NCBI GenBank assembly: GCA_029259775.1
Contig: JAJDEN010000058.1
Span: 186,001-250,000, forward strand
Origin: Planctomycetota bacterium
GTDB lineage: Bacteria > Planctomycetota > PLA2 > JAEUHO01
DNA length: 64,000 bases
Direction: 5' to 3'
Shown: positions 26,851-34,582 of the stretch, piece by piece
How positions within the stretch are numbered: the first letter of the stretch is position 1
Layout: the number at the start of each line of letters is the position of its first letter
Made by a program: the position numbers and the translations under genes
The notes under the pieces: model-generated
What the model was told of the DNA's origin: nothing
Database searches by the model: none
Seen by the model: only the letters and a program-made list of their open reading frames with translations

Positions 26851-27474
26851 ATGAGCCTGCAGGAAGTCGATGTCCCGGACGAAGGTCTCCTTGCCGCGGT
26901 CCCCCTGCCGGACGAGATCGAGGAACTGGTCGCTGAGGCGGAGCGCCGCATCCACGAGTTCGTCGAGGGCTCCCAGGAAGATCCGATCTTCGCGTTCGTG
27001 CCGTGCGACTTCCGCATGGTCTACCGCGGGCTGCGCTGGCTCACGGAGGCAGGGCTGGCGACCGGCTCCTCGTTCTGCGAATGGGGTTCGGGCTTCGGTG
27101 TCGTTGCGATGATGGCCTCCTCGCTGGGCTGGAGCTCCACCGGCATCGAGCTCGAGCCGGCGCTCGTCGACGCCTCCGAGACGTTGGCCGACGACTTCGA
27201 CATGCCGGTCGAGTTCGCCGTCGGCAGCTTCGTCCCCGAGGGCAGCACCATCCGGCCCGACATGGGTCAGGAACTGGCTTGGCTCGACGACGGCGCCGCC
27301 TCCGTCTACATGGACCTCGGCCTCGATCCCGACGACTTCGACGTCACGTTCGCCTACCCCTGGCCCGGGGAGAGCGACGTGATCTACGGCATCTTCGAAG
27401 AACACGCCGCCCGAGGCGCCTTGCTGCTCACCTACCAGGGCACGGAAGCGCTGCGCATGCACCGTCGCGTGTAG
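26851..27474 (+). CDS. SAM-dependent methyltransferase-like protein
   Basis: This 207-residue protein has a class I methyltransferase-like motif I, EWGSGFG (77-83), followed by an acidic strand end GIELEPALVDAS. A later YMDLGLDPDDFDVTFAYPWPG stretch sits where motif IV would be. The N-terminal 45 residues are acidic and helical. Substrate is unknown; it might be a related non-catalytic fold. It is divergent from the seleno-thioredoxin gene with 88 bases between the starts, and 58 bases upstream of the oxygenase gene on the same strand, so it may be co-transcribed with the latter. Confidence 0.7.
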   Translation: MSLQEVDVPDEGLLAAVPLPDEIEELVAEAERRIHEFVEGSQEDPIFAFVPCDFRMVYRGLRWLTEAGLATGSSFCEWGSGFGVVAMMASSLGWSSTGIELEPALVDASETLADDFDMPVEFAVGSFVPEGSTIRPDMGQELAWLDDGAASVYMDLGLDPDDFDVTFAYPWPGESDVIYGIFEEHAARGALLLTYQGTEALRMHRRV

Positions 27475-27532
27475 GCAGGGGGCCGCGGGCGTGCGACGCA
27501 GTGTCGCTCATCTGTGGTGTGCTACGGAGGCG

Positions 27533-28171
27533 ATGCCGAAGTTCACCGCCGAGACCCTGCGTACGTTCGTGCCTGTGGTGGACCATCCGTACGAGGCCGG
27601 CCTCGTCTACGAGAATGCATTCACAGCGAGGCAGTGCGCGCGCATCGTCGAATTCGGCTTGTCCCTCGCCGTGGACGATGCGCTCGTGGGTGGGAGCGAG
27701 GCTGACTACGTGGAGGAGGCGGCGACGCGGAAGTCGCGGACCTCGTGGATCGAACCTGTCGACGACACGTTGTGGATCTTCGACAAGTTGACGAAGGTCG
27801 CGCTGCGCGCCAACCGTGTCTACGGCTTCGACCTGCTCGGCTTCACCGAGGACGCGCAGTTCACGATGTACGACGAGCCGGGGGCGTTCTACGACTGGCA
27901 CCAAGATGGGCTCGGCGGCGAACTTGCGGTGCGCAAGCTCGCGATGGTGCTCCAGCTGAGCCATCCGGCCGATTACGAGGGTGGGCAGCTCGAGCTGTTC
28001 AACATCAAGTACGAGTACGAGCCCGAGGACGCTGAAGCCTGGGCGGATCAAGCCAGACAGGTGGGGAGCGTCATCGTGTTCCCTGCGTTCGAGTATCACC
28101 GCGTCGTGCCGATGATCTCGGGCAAGCGCTTTTCGCTTGTGTGTTGGATCGGCGGCCCACCCTTCAGGTAG
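27533..28171 (+). CDS. 2-oxoglutarate/Fe(II)-dependent oxygenase (prolyl-hydroxylase-like)
   Basis: This 212-residue protein has the full metal and co-substrate set of the prolyl 4-hydroxylase type: His123 and Asp125 (DWHQDG), His189 (FEYHRV) and Arg199 (GKRFSLVCW). The core strands QFTMYDEPG and MVLQLSHPADYEGGQLELF are typical. It should hydroxylate a protein or small-molecule substrate using O2 and 2-oxoglutarate; the substrate is not evident. Length matches PKHD-type hydroxylases. GGAGG lies just before ATG 27533, which is the chosen start. Confidence 0.88.
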   Translation: MPKFTAETLRTFVPVVDHPYEAGLVYENAFTARQCARIVEFGLSLAVDDALVGGSEADYVEEAATRKSRTSWIEPVDDTLWIFDKLTKVALRANRVYGFDLLGFTEDAQFTMYDEPGAFYDWHQDGLGGELAVRKLAMVLQLSHPADYEGGQLELFNIKYEYEPEDAEAWADQARQVGSVIVFPAFEYHRVVPMISGKRFSLVCWIGGPPFR

Positions 28172-28188
28172 GCCCGCGGAGGCCCGCG

Positions 28189-28824
28189 CTAGAGGGCGGC
28201 GATCAGGTCGGGCAGCTCGGCCATGTCGCGGAAGCGCGTCGCGCCCTCGGCGCGGAAGCCCTCGCCATGCCCGTCGTAGGCGAAGACCGTCATGCCGGCG
28301 GCCACCCCGGCACGCACGCCGCTGTCGCTGTCCTCGACCACCACGCAGCGGTCGGGCGCCGCACCGCAGGCCTTCGCGGCGTGCAAGAACAGCCCCGGCT
28401 CGGGCTTGAACAGGCCGATGTCGTAGGCGCTGAAGATGCGACCGGCGAAGCGATCGAGCAGGCCCGTGCAGCCGAGCGTGACGTCCATCTTCTCGCGCGG
28501 GCCATTGCTGGCCACGCAAACCGGGTGGCGGAGCGCGTCCAGCGCGTCTGCGATGCCGGGAATCGCCCGCACCTCCGTGCCCAGACGCTCGTAGAGGCGG
28601 GCCCGGAACGCTGCCACGAACCCCTCCGGCACGGAGGCGCCCAGCTCCGCCTCGGCTGTGGCGATCACATCGGCCATCTTGCCGCCGCGGAAATGGTGCA
28701 AGACGTCCGCCGCCTTCCACGCCAGTCCCAGCCCGTTCATGGCCTCGACCCACGCATCGGTCGTGATGCCCTCGCTGTCCACGAGGACGCCGTCGCAGTC
28801 GAAGATGACGAGCTCGGTGGCCAT
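28189..28824 (-). CDS. HAD-superfamily phosphatase / beta-phosphoglucomutase-like
   Basis: This 211-residue protein has all HAD motifs: FDCDGVLVDS (Asp9 nucleophile, Asp11), ASNGPR, FKPEPGLF and VVEDSDSGVRAG. The cap begins with GITTDAWVEAM. It resembles subfamily IA phosphatases and phosphoglucomutases such as YqaB/GS1-type proteins that act on sugar phosphates. The exact substrate is unknown. A TAGGCT -10-like element ends seven bases before the start, so the transcript is probably leaderless. The gene converges with the oxygenase gene. Confidence 0.9.
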   Translation of the reverse strand: MATELVIFDCDGVLVDSEGITTDAWVEAMNGLGLAWKAADVLHHFRGGKMADVIATAEAELGASVPEGFVAAFRARLYERLGTEVRAIPGIADALDALRHPVCVASNGPREKMDVTLGCTGLLDRFAGRIFSAYDIGLFKPEPGLFLHAAKACGAAPDRCVVVEDSDSGVRAGVAAGMTVFAYDGHGEGFRAEGATRFRDMAELPDLIAAL

Positions 28825-28831
28825 GGCCGGG

Positions 28832-28837
28832 AGCCTA
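28832..28837 (-). promoter_or_regulatory. Putative -10 element (TAGGCT)
   Basis: GTAGGCT on the minus strand lies seven bases before the ATG of the HAD phosphatase gene at 28824. Confidence 0.4.
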
Positions 28838-28882
28838 CCGCGCCCCCAGGGGCATCCTCCTTTTCTGGAGAGTCAGCGCGCG

Positions 28883-28888
28883 TATCCT
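28883..28888 (+). promoter_or_regulatory. Putative -10 element (TATCCT)
   Basis: TATCCT lies 24 bases before the GTG start of the transporter gene at 28913, with a GGGAG ribosome-binding site between them. Confidence 0.45.
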
Positions 28889-28912
28889 CTGCGCTTCCTT
28901 GGGAGACGGCAC

Positions 28913-31141
28913 GTGCCGCTACGCGATCACCTGGGCAAGTCGACGCGCGAGCCGTCGAACGGCAACGGCCGCGAGGGCTTCGGCGCCTTCGGCGGCGTGT
29001 TCACGCCGTGCACGCTCACCATCCTGGGCGTGATCATGTTCCTGCGCTTCGGCCAGGTCGTGGGCAACGCGGGCGTGTGGATGGGGCTGGTCATCGTCCT
29101 GCTGGCCAAGACCATCACGACGCTTACGGCGTTGTCGCTGTCGGCCATCGCGACCAACACGCGCGTCCGTGGCGGGGGAGCCTACTTCCTCATCAGCCGC
29201 AGCCTGGGGGCCGAGTTCGGCGGCTCCATCGGCGTGGTGTTCTTCCTCGCGCAGGCGATCTCCGTCGCGATGTACGTCCTGGGCTTCACGGAGGCCTTCG
29301 CGGCAGCGTTCCCCGGCCTCGACGTCTCTCCGGTCGTCGTGGCCACGCTCGTCAACATGGTGGTGTTCCTCTGCGTCTACATCGGCGCCGGCTGGACCAT
29401 CAAGCTGCAGTACGGGATCCTCGCCCTGCTGGGGCTCTCGCTGGTGTCGTTCTTCGCGGGCGCTGCGCAGGCCTTTTCTGCGGACACGTTCCAGTCGAAC
29501 CTCGGAACGGGCTTCTCCTCGGGCGAGAGCTTCTTCACGATGTTCGCGCTCTTCTTCCCGGCCGCGACCGGCATCATGGCCGGTGCCAACATGTCGGGCG
29601 ACCTGAAGGACCCCGGCAAGGCCATCCCCAAGGGGACGCTGCTGTCCATCCTCGTGACGGGCATCGTGTATGTGCTGATCGCCCTGACCCTGTGCGGCGC
29701 GGCAACGCGCGCGGAGCTCATCGGCAACAGCTTGATCATGGAAGACATCGCGGCCGTCGGCCTGCTGATCACGCTGGGCGTCTTCGCGGCGACGCTCTCC
29801 TCGGCGCTCGGCAGCATGATGGGCGCGCCGCGCATCCTGCAGGCGCTCGGACGCGACGAGGTCTTCGAGAAGCTCAAGTTCTTCGGTCAGGGGGACGGGC
29901 CCAACAACGAGCCCAGGCGCGCCATCGTCGTGACCTTCGCGATCTGTCAACTCTGCATCCTGCTCGGCGACCTCAACGCCCTGGCGCCGGTGATCACGAT
30001 GTTCTTCATGATCACCTACGGCTACCTGTGCCTTGCGACGTTCTACGAGTCCATCACGCGCAACCCGAGCTACCGGCCGACCTTCCGTTGGAGTCACTGG
30101 TCGACGGCACTGCTGGGTGCGCTGGGCTGTGCTGCCGTGATGTTCCTGACCAGCCCGGTCTGGGCGCTGCTCTCGATCGTGGCGATGGGCCTCCTGCATT
30201 GGTACGTCACGCGGCGCGAAGTCATCGTCACGTGGGGCGACGCGCAAAGCGGGGCCGCCTACGAGCGGGCACGCAAGGCCTTGCTGCGCCTCGAACAGGA
30301 CCGGTTCCATCCGAAGAACTGGCGCCCCTCGGTGATCGCGTTCTCGGGCGGCGCGTGGAGCCGGCGGCATCTGGCCGTCTACGGCCACTGGCTCGGGGCC
30401 AGCCGGGGCATGCTCACGCTCGCCCAGGTCATCGTTGGGGACGTGGACAAGCACATGGCCCGGCGCCGCAATCAAGAGGCGGCGCTCCGCCGCTTCATCC
30501 AAGACGAGCAGTTGGGCGCCTTTGCAGCCGTGCTGGTAGCGCCTTCGCGGGAGCTGGGCATGGAGGCCCTGATCCAGTGCCACGGCATGGGTGCCCTGCG
30601 CCCCAACCTCGTCCTGCTCGGCTTCAGCGAGGATCCGGAGCGCATGGAGCGCTTCGGCAAGGTCGTGCGCTCCACCACCGAGCTCGGTCGTAGCGTCGCA
30701 TTGATCCGGGAGGAGGGGCCCGAGCGTGATCCTTGGCTCCCGCCCCGCGGCACGATCGACGTGTGGTGGCGTGGCCAGGACAACGGCCACCTGATGGTGC
30801 TCCTCGCGCACATGCTCGTGCAGAACGACGCGTGGCGCGGACGCCGGATCCGCCTGTTGCGCGTCATCGGTGCGGAGGGCGGCCTCGAGGAGGCCGAGCG
30901 GCACCTGACGGAGTTGCTCGCCGTCGCTCGCGTGCCGGCCGACGTGAGGATCCTGGTCGACGACAACCCGGTCCAGGCGATCCGCGAGACGTCGAAGCAT
31001 GCGGCCGTCACCTTCCTCGGCTTCCTGCCTCCGGAGGAGGGCAACGAGGTCGCCTTCACCGAGGGCACCGCCCGCTTCCTCGAGGGCCTCGGCACCGTGG
31101 TCATGGTCTGGAGCACCGGCGAAGTGCGCCTCGAGGCGTAG
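28913..31141 (+). CDS. Cation-chloride cotransporter / amino-acid permease family (SLC12-like)
   Basis: This predicted 742-residue integral membrane protein begins with the hallmark FGAFGGVFTPCTLTILGVIMFLRFGQVVGNAG of SLC12-type transporters, shown here only in part by FTPCTLTILGVIMFLR. About twelve membrane helices follow, with FPAATGIMAGANMSGDLKDP, the conserved stretch after helix 6, clearly present. A soluble C-terminal domain of about 250 residues also resembles SLC12 C-termini. It likely moves chloride with Na+ or K+, but ion choice cannot be read. The GTG at 28913 has GGGAG upstream and starts the family-like N-terminus; the frame extends upstream into the divergent gene. The cupin gene starts 32 bases downstream. 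Confidence 0.88.
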   Translation: MPLRDHLGKSTREPSNGNGREGFGAFGGVFTPCTLTILGVIMFLRFGQVVGNAGVWMGLVIVLLAKTITTLTALSLSAIATNTRVRGGGAYFLISRSLGAEFGGSIGVVFFLAQAISVAMYVLGFTEAFAAAFPGLDVSPVVVATLVNMVVFLCVYIGAGWTIKLQYGILALLGLSLVSFFAGAAQAFSADTFQSNLGTGFSSGESFFTMFALFFPAATGIMAGANMSGDLKDPGKAIPKGTLLSILVTGIVYVLIALTLCGAATRAELIGNSLIMEDIAAVGLLITLGVFAATLSSALGSMMGAPRILQALGRDEVFEKLKFFGQGDGPNNEPRRAIVVTFAICQLCILLGDLNALAPVITMFFMITYGYLCLATFYESITRNPSYRPTFRWSHWSTALLGALGCAAVMFLTSPVWALLSIVAMGLLHWYVTRREVIVTWGDAQSGAAYERARKALLRLEQDRFHPKNWRPSVIAFSGGAWSRRHLAVYGHWLGASRGMLTLAQVIVGDVDKHMARRRNQEAALRRFIQDEQLGAFAAVLVAPSRELGMEALIQCHGMGALRPNLVLLGFSEDPERMERFGKVVRSTTELGRSVALIREEGPERDPWLPPRGTIDVWWRGQDNGHLMVLLAHMLVQNDAWRGRRIRLLRVIGAEGGLEEAERHLTELLAVARVPADVRILVDDNPVQAIRETSKHAAVTFLGFLPPEEGNEVAFTEGTARFLEGLGTVVMVWSTGEVRLEA

Positions 31142-31173
31142 GCACGTATCCTCGGGCTCGCGGAGGATCCACG

Positions 31174-31545
31174 ATGAGCGAACGCCCCGACTACCAGATG
31201 CACATGGACACCCTGTTCGGCTACCTCGCCAAGGTGGACGTACCGAAGCTCGTCGCCGCGTGCGATGAGCCCTGGTGGAACCAGACCTTGTGCGAGGTCA
31301 ACGACTGCGTGATCCGGCTCGGCATCATCTGCGGGGAGTTCCACTGGCACAAGCACGACGAGGAAGACGAGTTCTTCTTCGTGTTGCAGGGCAACCTGCT
31401 GCTCGACCTCGAGCATGAGACGGTCGAACTCGGCGTGCACCAGGGCTACACGGTGCCGAAGGGCGTCGTGCACCGCACGCGCGCGCCGGAGAAGGTCGTG
31501 ATGCTGATGGTCGAGAAGGGCTCTGTCGTTCCCACGGGGGACTGA
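31174..31545 (+). CDS. Small cupin-domain protein
   Basis: This 123-residue protein is a single cupin barrel. Motif 1 is present with His59, His61, Glu66 and Gly73 (HWHKHDEEDEFFFVLQG), and motif 2 includes PKGVVHRT with the fourth metal ligand His. It should bind a divalent metal. Similar proteins are often annotated as cupin domain-containing or mannose-6-phosphate-isomerase-like, without known substrate. GGAGGA precedes the ATG. A TATCCT element at 31147-31152 suggests its own promoter as well as possible read-through from the transporter. Confidence 0.85.
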   Translation: MSERPDYQMHMDTLFGYLAKVDVPKLVAACDEPWWNQTLCEVNDCVIRLGIICGEFHWHKHDEEDEFFFVLQGNLLLDLEHETVELGVHQGYTVPKGVVHRTRAPEKVVMLMVEKGSVVPTGD

Positions 31546-31555
31546 CCACCCGCCG

Positions 31556-32158
31556 TCAACGCGCGGGGACCTCGACCCAGAACCAACCGCGCACGTCGCC
31601 GATGCGGAAGCCCGTGGCCTTGTCGGTCGGGTAATGCTCCGCCAGGGCCGCATGCACCTCGGGTGCGATCTGGTCGGTAGGGCCGTGGCACGCCGCGCAG
31701 CCCGACATGAGGCGAATCGGCAGCAGCACGGCGAGGCGTCCGTCGGCATGGCTCAGGTGCATGGGCGCGTTTGCGAGCGCCTCGGCAGGCGCCTTGGCGA
31801 AGGCCTCGACGTGGGCGTGGGCCCACGCCGGCGCGGCGTTGCCCTGGTTGCGCAGGCGGAACGACGTGCGGCCGATCTTCAGATCGTGCTTCGTGTTCAT
31901 CGCCGCGGCGATTTTCGGAGCGGCGGACTTGCAGACATCGATGCTCGCGGCCGCGCCGTGCTCCTGGAGGGAGACCTTCAGGCGTGCGAAGAGCGTGGCG
32001 AACAACTCGTCCCGCGCGTCGTAGGCCTGATCGCTCTGCTTCGTCTGGGCGTCGCTGAGCTGCTCCCCGAGAACCGTCCAGCCGCCGCCTTCATCCGGCC
32101 GCCCGCAGCCGATGCCCAGTGCGCCGGCGAGCAGGCATGCGAGAAGGGTGGTGCGCAT
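31556..32158 (-). CDS. Tll0287-like (DUF3365) heme lipoprotein
   Basis: This 200-residue protein has a lipoprotein signal peptide with lipobox LGIG-Cys18. The body fits the Tll0287-like family: a helical VCKSAAPKIAAAMN segment, a mid-domain IGRTSFRLRNQGNAAPAW, and a c-type heme site CAACH followed by GPTDQIAPEV. The C-terminal KATGFRIGDVRGWFWV is also typical. Such proteins are heme-binding sensors or electron carriers outside the cytoplasm. It is followed on the same strand by no close gene; the small protein at 32184..32453 lies upstream with 25 bases between, so both may be one unit. Confidence 0.85.
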   Translation of the reverse strand: MRTTLLACLLAGALGIGCGRPDEGGGWTVLGEQLSDAQTKQSDQAYDARDELFATLFARLKVSLQEHGAAASIDVCKSAAPKIAAAMNTKHDLKIGRTSFRLRNQGNAAPAWAHAHVEAFAKAPAEALANAPMHLSHADGRLAVLLPIRLMSGCAACHGPTDQIAPEVHAALAEHYPTDKATGFRIGDVRGWFWVEVPAR

Positions 32159-32183
32159 CGTGGCTCCGCCGGCGGGGGACCTT

Positions 32184-32453
32184 CTAGGAGACGCTGACGT
32201 CGCCGAAGACCTTCTTGAGGCCCGACTCGATCATGCCCCAGCTCACGAAGAAGGGTTTCTCCGTGACCGTGAAGGCGAGCTTGGCGCCGTCGCGCTTGTA
32301 CGTGCCCGACGCGGTGCCGGAGAACGTGCCGGTCGCGGTGTCCCCCTCGAGCGTGATGCCCACGCCGCCGGCCTTCTTGCGGGCAAGCTCGAAGCCCGCC
32401 TCCGGATCCGTGCCGTCCGGCACGGTCATCTCGAACACCTTGGGGGTCGTCAC
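32184..32453 (-). CDS. Small protein resembling the polyhydroxyalkanoic-acid-system family
   Basis: This 89-residue protein has an N-terminal helix with ARKKA, then a run of short strands (GDTATGTFSGTASGTYKRDGAKLAFTV) and a C-terminal helix IESGLKKVFGDV. That order resembles the PHA_gran_rgn/putative polyhydroxyalkanoic acid system family, a resemblance seen by eye only. The GTG start at 32453 has GGAGG six bases upstream. It precedes the heme lipoprotein gene. Function unknown. Confidence 0.65.
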   Translation of the reverse strand: MTTPKVFEMTVPDGTDPEAGFELARKKAGGVGITLEGDTATGTFSGTASGTYKRDGAKLAFTVTEKPFFVSWGMIESGLKKVFGDVSVS

Positions 32454-32581
32454 AGGGGGGCCTCCGCGTTTGGCTCCAGCGCGCGCCGGGGGGCGCGGCG
32501 AGCAGCGTTGTACACGAAGACGGCGGCCGCGCGGGCGTTCCCTCGACAGGCATCCTCCACCGGTAGTTCGCTTGCATCCAT
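32450..32581 (-). CDS. Possible 43-residue small ORF upstream of the PHA-like gene
   Basis: An ATG-started frame (MDASELPVEDACRGNA...) ends with TGA overlapping the GTG of the next gene by four bases (GTGA), the junction type used repeatedly in this genome. No ribosome-binding site is visible for it, and the next gene has its own GGAGG, so the overlap may be chance. The remaining bases up to 32773 hold nothing recognisable. Confidence 0.25.
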   Translation of the reverse strand: MDASELPVEDACRGNARAAAVFVYNAARRAPRRALEPNAEAPL

Positions 32582-32773
32582 CTGGTCGCTCAAGTGCGCA
32601 TCCCCCTGGCGGAGCAATAGGCCACCGGACGCAATCGGCGGGCTGGCTGGGGAGCGGAGGGCTGATGAGGAGAACGACGCGTGGTCGTCCACGCGAGGAC
32701 GACGAAGCGGCCTGATCGCCCTCAGTCCAGGCCGCAGCACGTCACCATGCAACGGAACCCGGCCACTGCCCCA

Positions 32774-33259
32774 CTAGCGGTCGATCTGCTTGCTGTGCTC
32801 CGTCCACCCGACCAGGAGGCCCACGGTGCCATAGAGGAAGAGCCCCAGCACGAAGACGAGTCCGCCACCGGAGCGCGTCGCGCCGCAGAAGGCCTGGATG
32901 CCCAGACCGGCGAGCACGGTCGCGACCGAGCAGAGCACCATCGCGGGCCGGACGAGGGCCACGAAGGACCCGTAGGCGATGGCGACCAGCAACTGGAACC
33001 AGAGCGAGCTGAAGCCCGCGCTGGTGAACACCCACGTCGCGACGGGGAAGAAGACCATCGAGCAGAGGATGTACATCTTCAGGCGGCGCTTGCCCTGTTC
33101 ATTGAGGGGATGCAACGCCTCGTCCCGCTGCCGATCCGCCGCTCGCATCGCGTCGAGCTCGGCATCGTGGATCAGCGGCGCGCGCACGACCTCACCCACG
33201 TCGCCGACAAGGCGTCGCGCGCGGTTCGGATCGACGGGCAGGGGGCGCGAGGGGTCCAC
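32774..33259 (-). CDS. Four-helix membrane protein of unknown function
   Basis: This 161-residue protein has a charged N-terminal region of about 60 residues, then four membrane helices at about 62-79, 84-103, 106-125 and 132-152. The short soluble tail ends TEHSKQIDR. The start is GTG at 33259. It lies 48 bases beyond the stop of bioA, upstream on the same strand, so it could be the last gene of the biotin transcript, but nothing links it to biotin. No family is recognised. Confidence 0.7.
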   Translation of the reverse strand: MDPSRPLPVDPNRARRLVGDVGEVVRAPLIHDAELDAMRAADRQRDEALHPLNEQGKRRLKMYILCSMVFFPVATWVFTSAGFSSLWFQLLVAIAYGSFVALVRPAMVLCSVATVLAGLGIQAFCGATRSGGGLVFVLGLFLYGTVGLLVGWTEHSKQIDR

Positions 33260-33307
33260 GTCGTTTCCCTATCGGCCGGAGTGGGCGGCGGGCTTGAGCC
33301 GACCGGT

Positions 33308-34582
33308 TCAGTCCAGCGCGGAGGCCACCACTTGGGCCATGCGGGCCGCGATGAGGTCACACTCGGCCCCGCTCGTGCAAGCCGGCGGCATCGCGTAGAG
33401 CACGTTGCCCAGCGGCCGGAGGAGGACGTCCGGGCTCTCATTGCGGCAGGCCGCCTTCAGCCGCGCGCCCAGGTTCGAGAGATAGCCCTCGTCCTCGGCG
33501 GCGAACTCCAGGGCGGTGATCCCGCCGAACCGCCGCAGGGAACCGCGGGCGGCCGTGCCGCTGGCGACCAGGGCGCCCTCGATGCGCGCGCCGACCGCCT
33601 CGAGGCGCTGCGGTGTTCCCTCGGCCTCGACCACGTCGAGGGAGGCGAGCGCCACGGCGCAGCCGAGCGCGTGCCCCGTGTAGGTATGACCGTGGAAGAA
33701 CATGCGGTCCGCGCGCTCGGAGCGGAAGGCTTCGAAGATCGCGTCGTTGAACAGCGTGACCGCGAGCGGCAACATGCCGCCCGTCAGTCCCTTGGAGAGG
33801 CACATGGCGTCCGGCGCGATGCCGGCCTGCTCGCAGGCGAAGAGGGTGCCCGTGCGTCCGAAGCCGGTCATGACCTCATCGGCGATCAGGAACGCGCCGT
33901 GCTTGTCGCATGCCTGGCGCGCGGCCTGCACGACCTCCGGAGGCACCGACCGCATGCCGGCGGCCCCCTGGACGATCGGCTCCAGGATGAGTGCGCAGGC
34001 GCGATCGCCCAGCTCATCGAGGGTCGCGCGGATCGCTTCGACCTCGGCCGCGACGTGGCGCACCTCGAAGAGCAGATCCCCGAACGACTCGAAGAACGGA
34101 TCCGGATCGCCGACCGCCATCGCACCGAACGTGTCTCCGTGATACGCGCCCTCGAGGGCCACGAACACGTTGCGCGCACCGTGCCGGCGCCGGCGGCAGG
34201 CGGTGTAGCAGGCCTTGAGGGCGACCTCCACGGCCGTGCTCCCGTCGTCACTGAAGAACGTGCGCGTGAGACCCGGGGGCGCCGCGGCCGCCAAGCGCTC
34301 GGCGAGACGGACCGCCGGCTCGTGTGTGCAGCCCGCGAACAGCACGTGATCGAGCGTAGCCGCCTGGGCCGAGAGGGCGGCGACCAGACGTGGATGTCCA
34401 TGGCCGTGCAAGCAGGCCCACCACGAGGACACGGCATCGAGCATGCGCGTGCCGTCCGCCAGCTCCAGCCACGCGCCCTCGGCCCGGGCGACGGGCAGGA
34501 AGGACGGCTCGAGGCCGTGCTGCGTGTACGGATGCCAGCAGACGTCGGCGTCGCGCTCCCACCAGGGACGTTGTTCGCTCAC
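33308..34582 (-). CDS. bioA: Adenosylmethionine-8-amino-7-oxononanoate aminotransferase
   Basis: This predicted 424-residue PLP enzyme matches BioA. It begins WWERDADVCWHPYTQH, where the WHPYTQ signature binds substrate. The class III aminotransferase core is present (FFSDDGSTAVEVALK, LIADEVMTGFGRTG) with the PLP lysine at Lys264 in CLSKGLTGG. It converts 8-amino-7-oxononanoate to 7,8-diaminononanoate using S-adenosylmethionine as amino donor. The start is GTG 34582, overlapping the TGA of the bioF-bioD fusion by four bases; the frame continues upstream inside that gene without meaning. It is the third gene of the bioB, bioF-bioD, bioA operon. Confidence 0.95.
   Translation of the reverse strand: MSEQRPWWERDADVCWHPYTQHGLEPSFLPVARAEGAWLELADGTRMLDAVSSWWACLHGHGHPRLVAALSAQAATLDHVLFAGCTHEPAVRLAERLAAAAPPGLTRTFFSDDGSTAVEVALKACYTACRRRRHGARNVFVALEGAYHGDTFGAMAVGDPDPFFESFGDLLFEVRHVAAEVEAIRATLDELGDRACALILEPIVQGAAGMRSVPPEVVQAARQACDKHGAFLIADEVMTGFGRTGTLFACEQAGIAPDAMCLSKGLTGGMLPLAVTLFNDAIFEAFRSERADRMFFHGHTYTGHALGCAVALASLDVVEAEGTPQRLEAVGARIEGALVASGTAARGSLRRFGGITALEFAAEDEGYLSNLGARLKAACRNESPDVLLRPLGNVLYAMPPACTSGAECDLIAARMAQVVASALD

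Noticed and set aside
31545..31600. Possible Sec read-through at the cupin gene TGA
   Set aside because: The in-frame continuation runs into the 3' end of the opposite gene and has no Cys-type context or hairpin at SECIS distance; the cupin is already full length.
33308..33310. Possible Sec read-through at the bioA TGA
   Set aside because: BioA is complete at this stop and the continuation is not family sequence.
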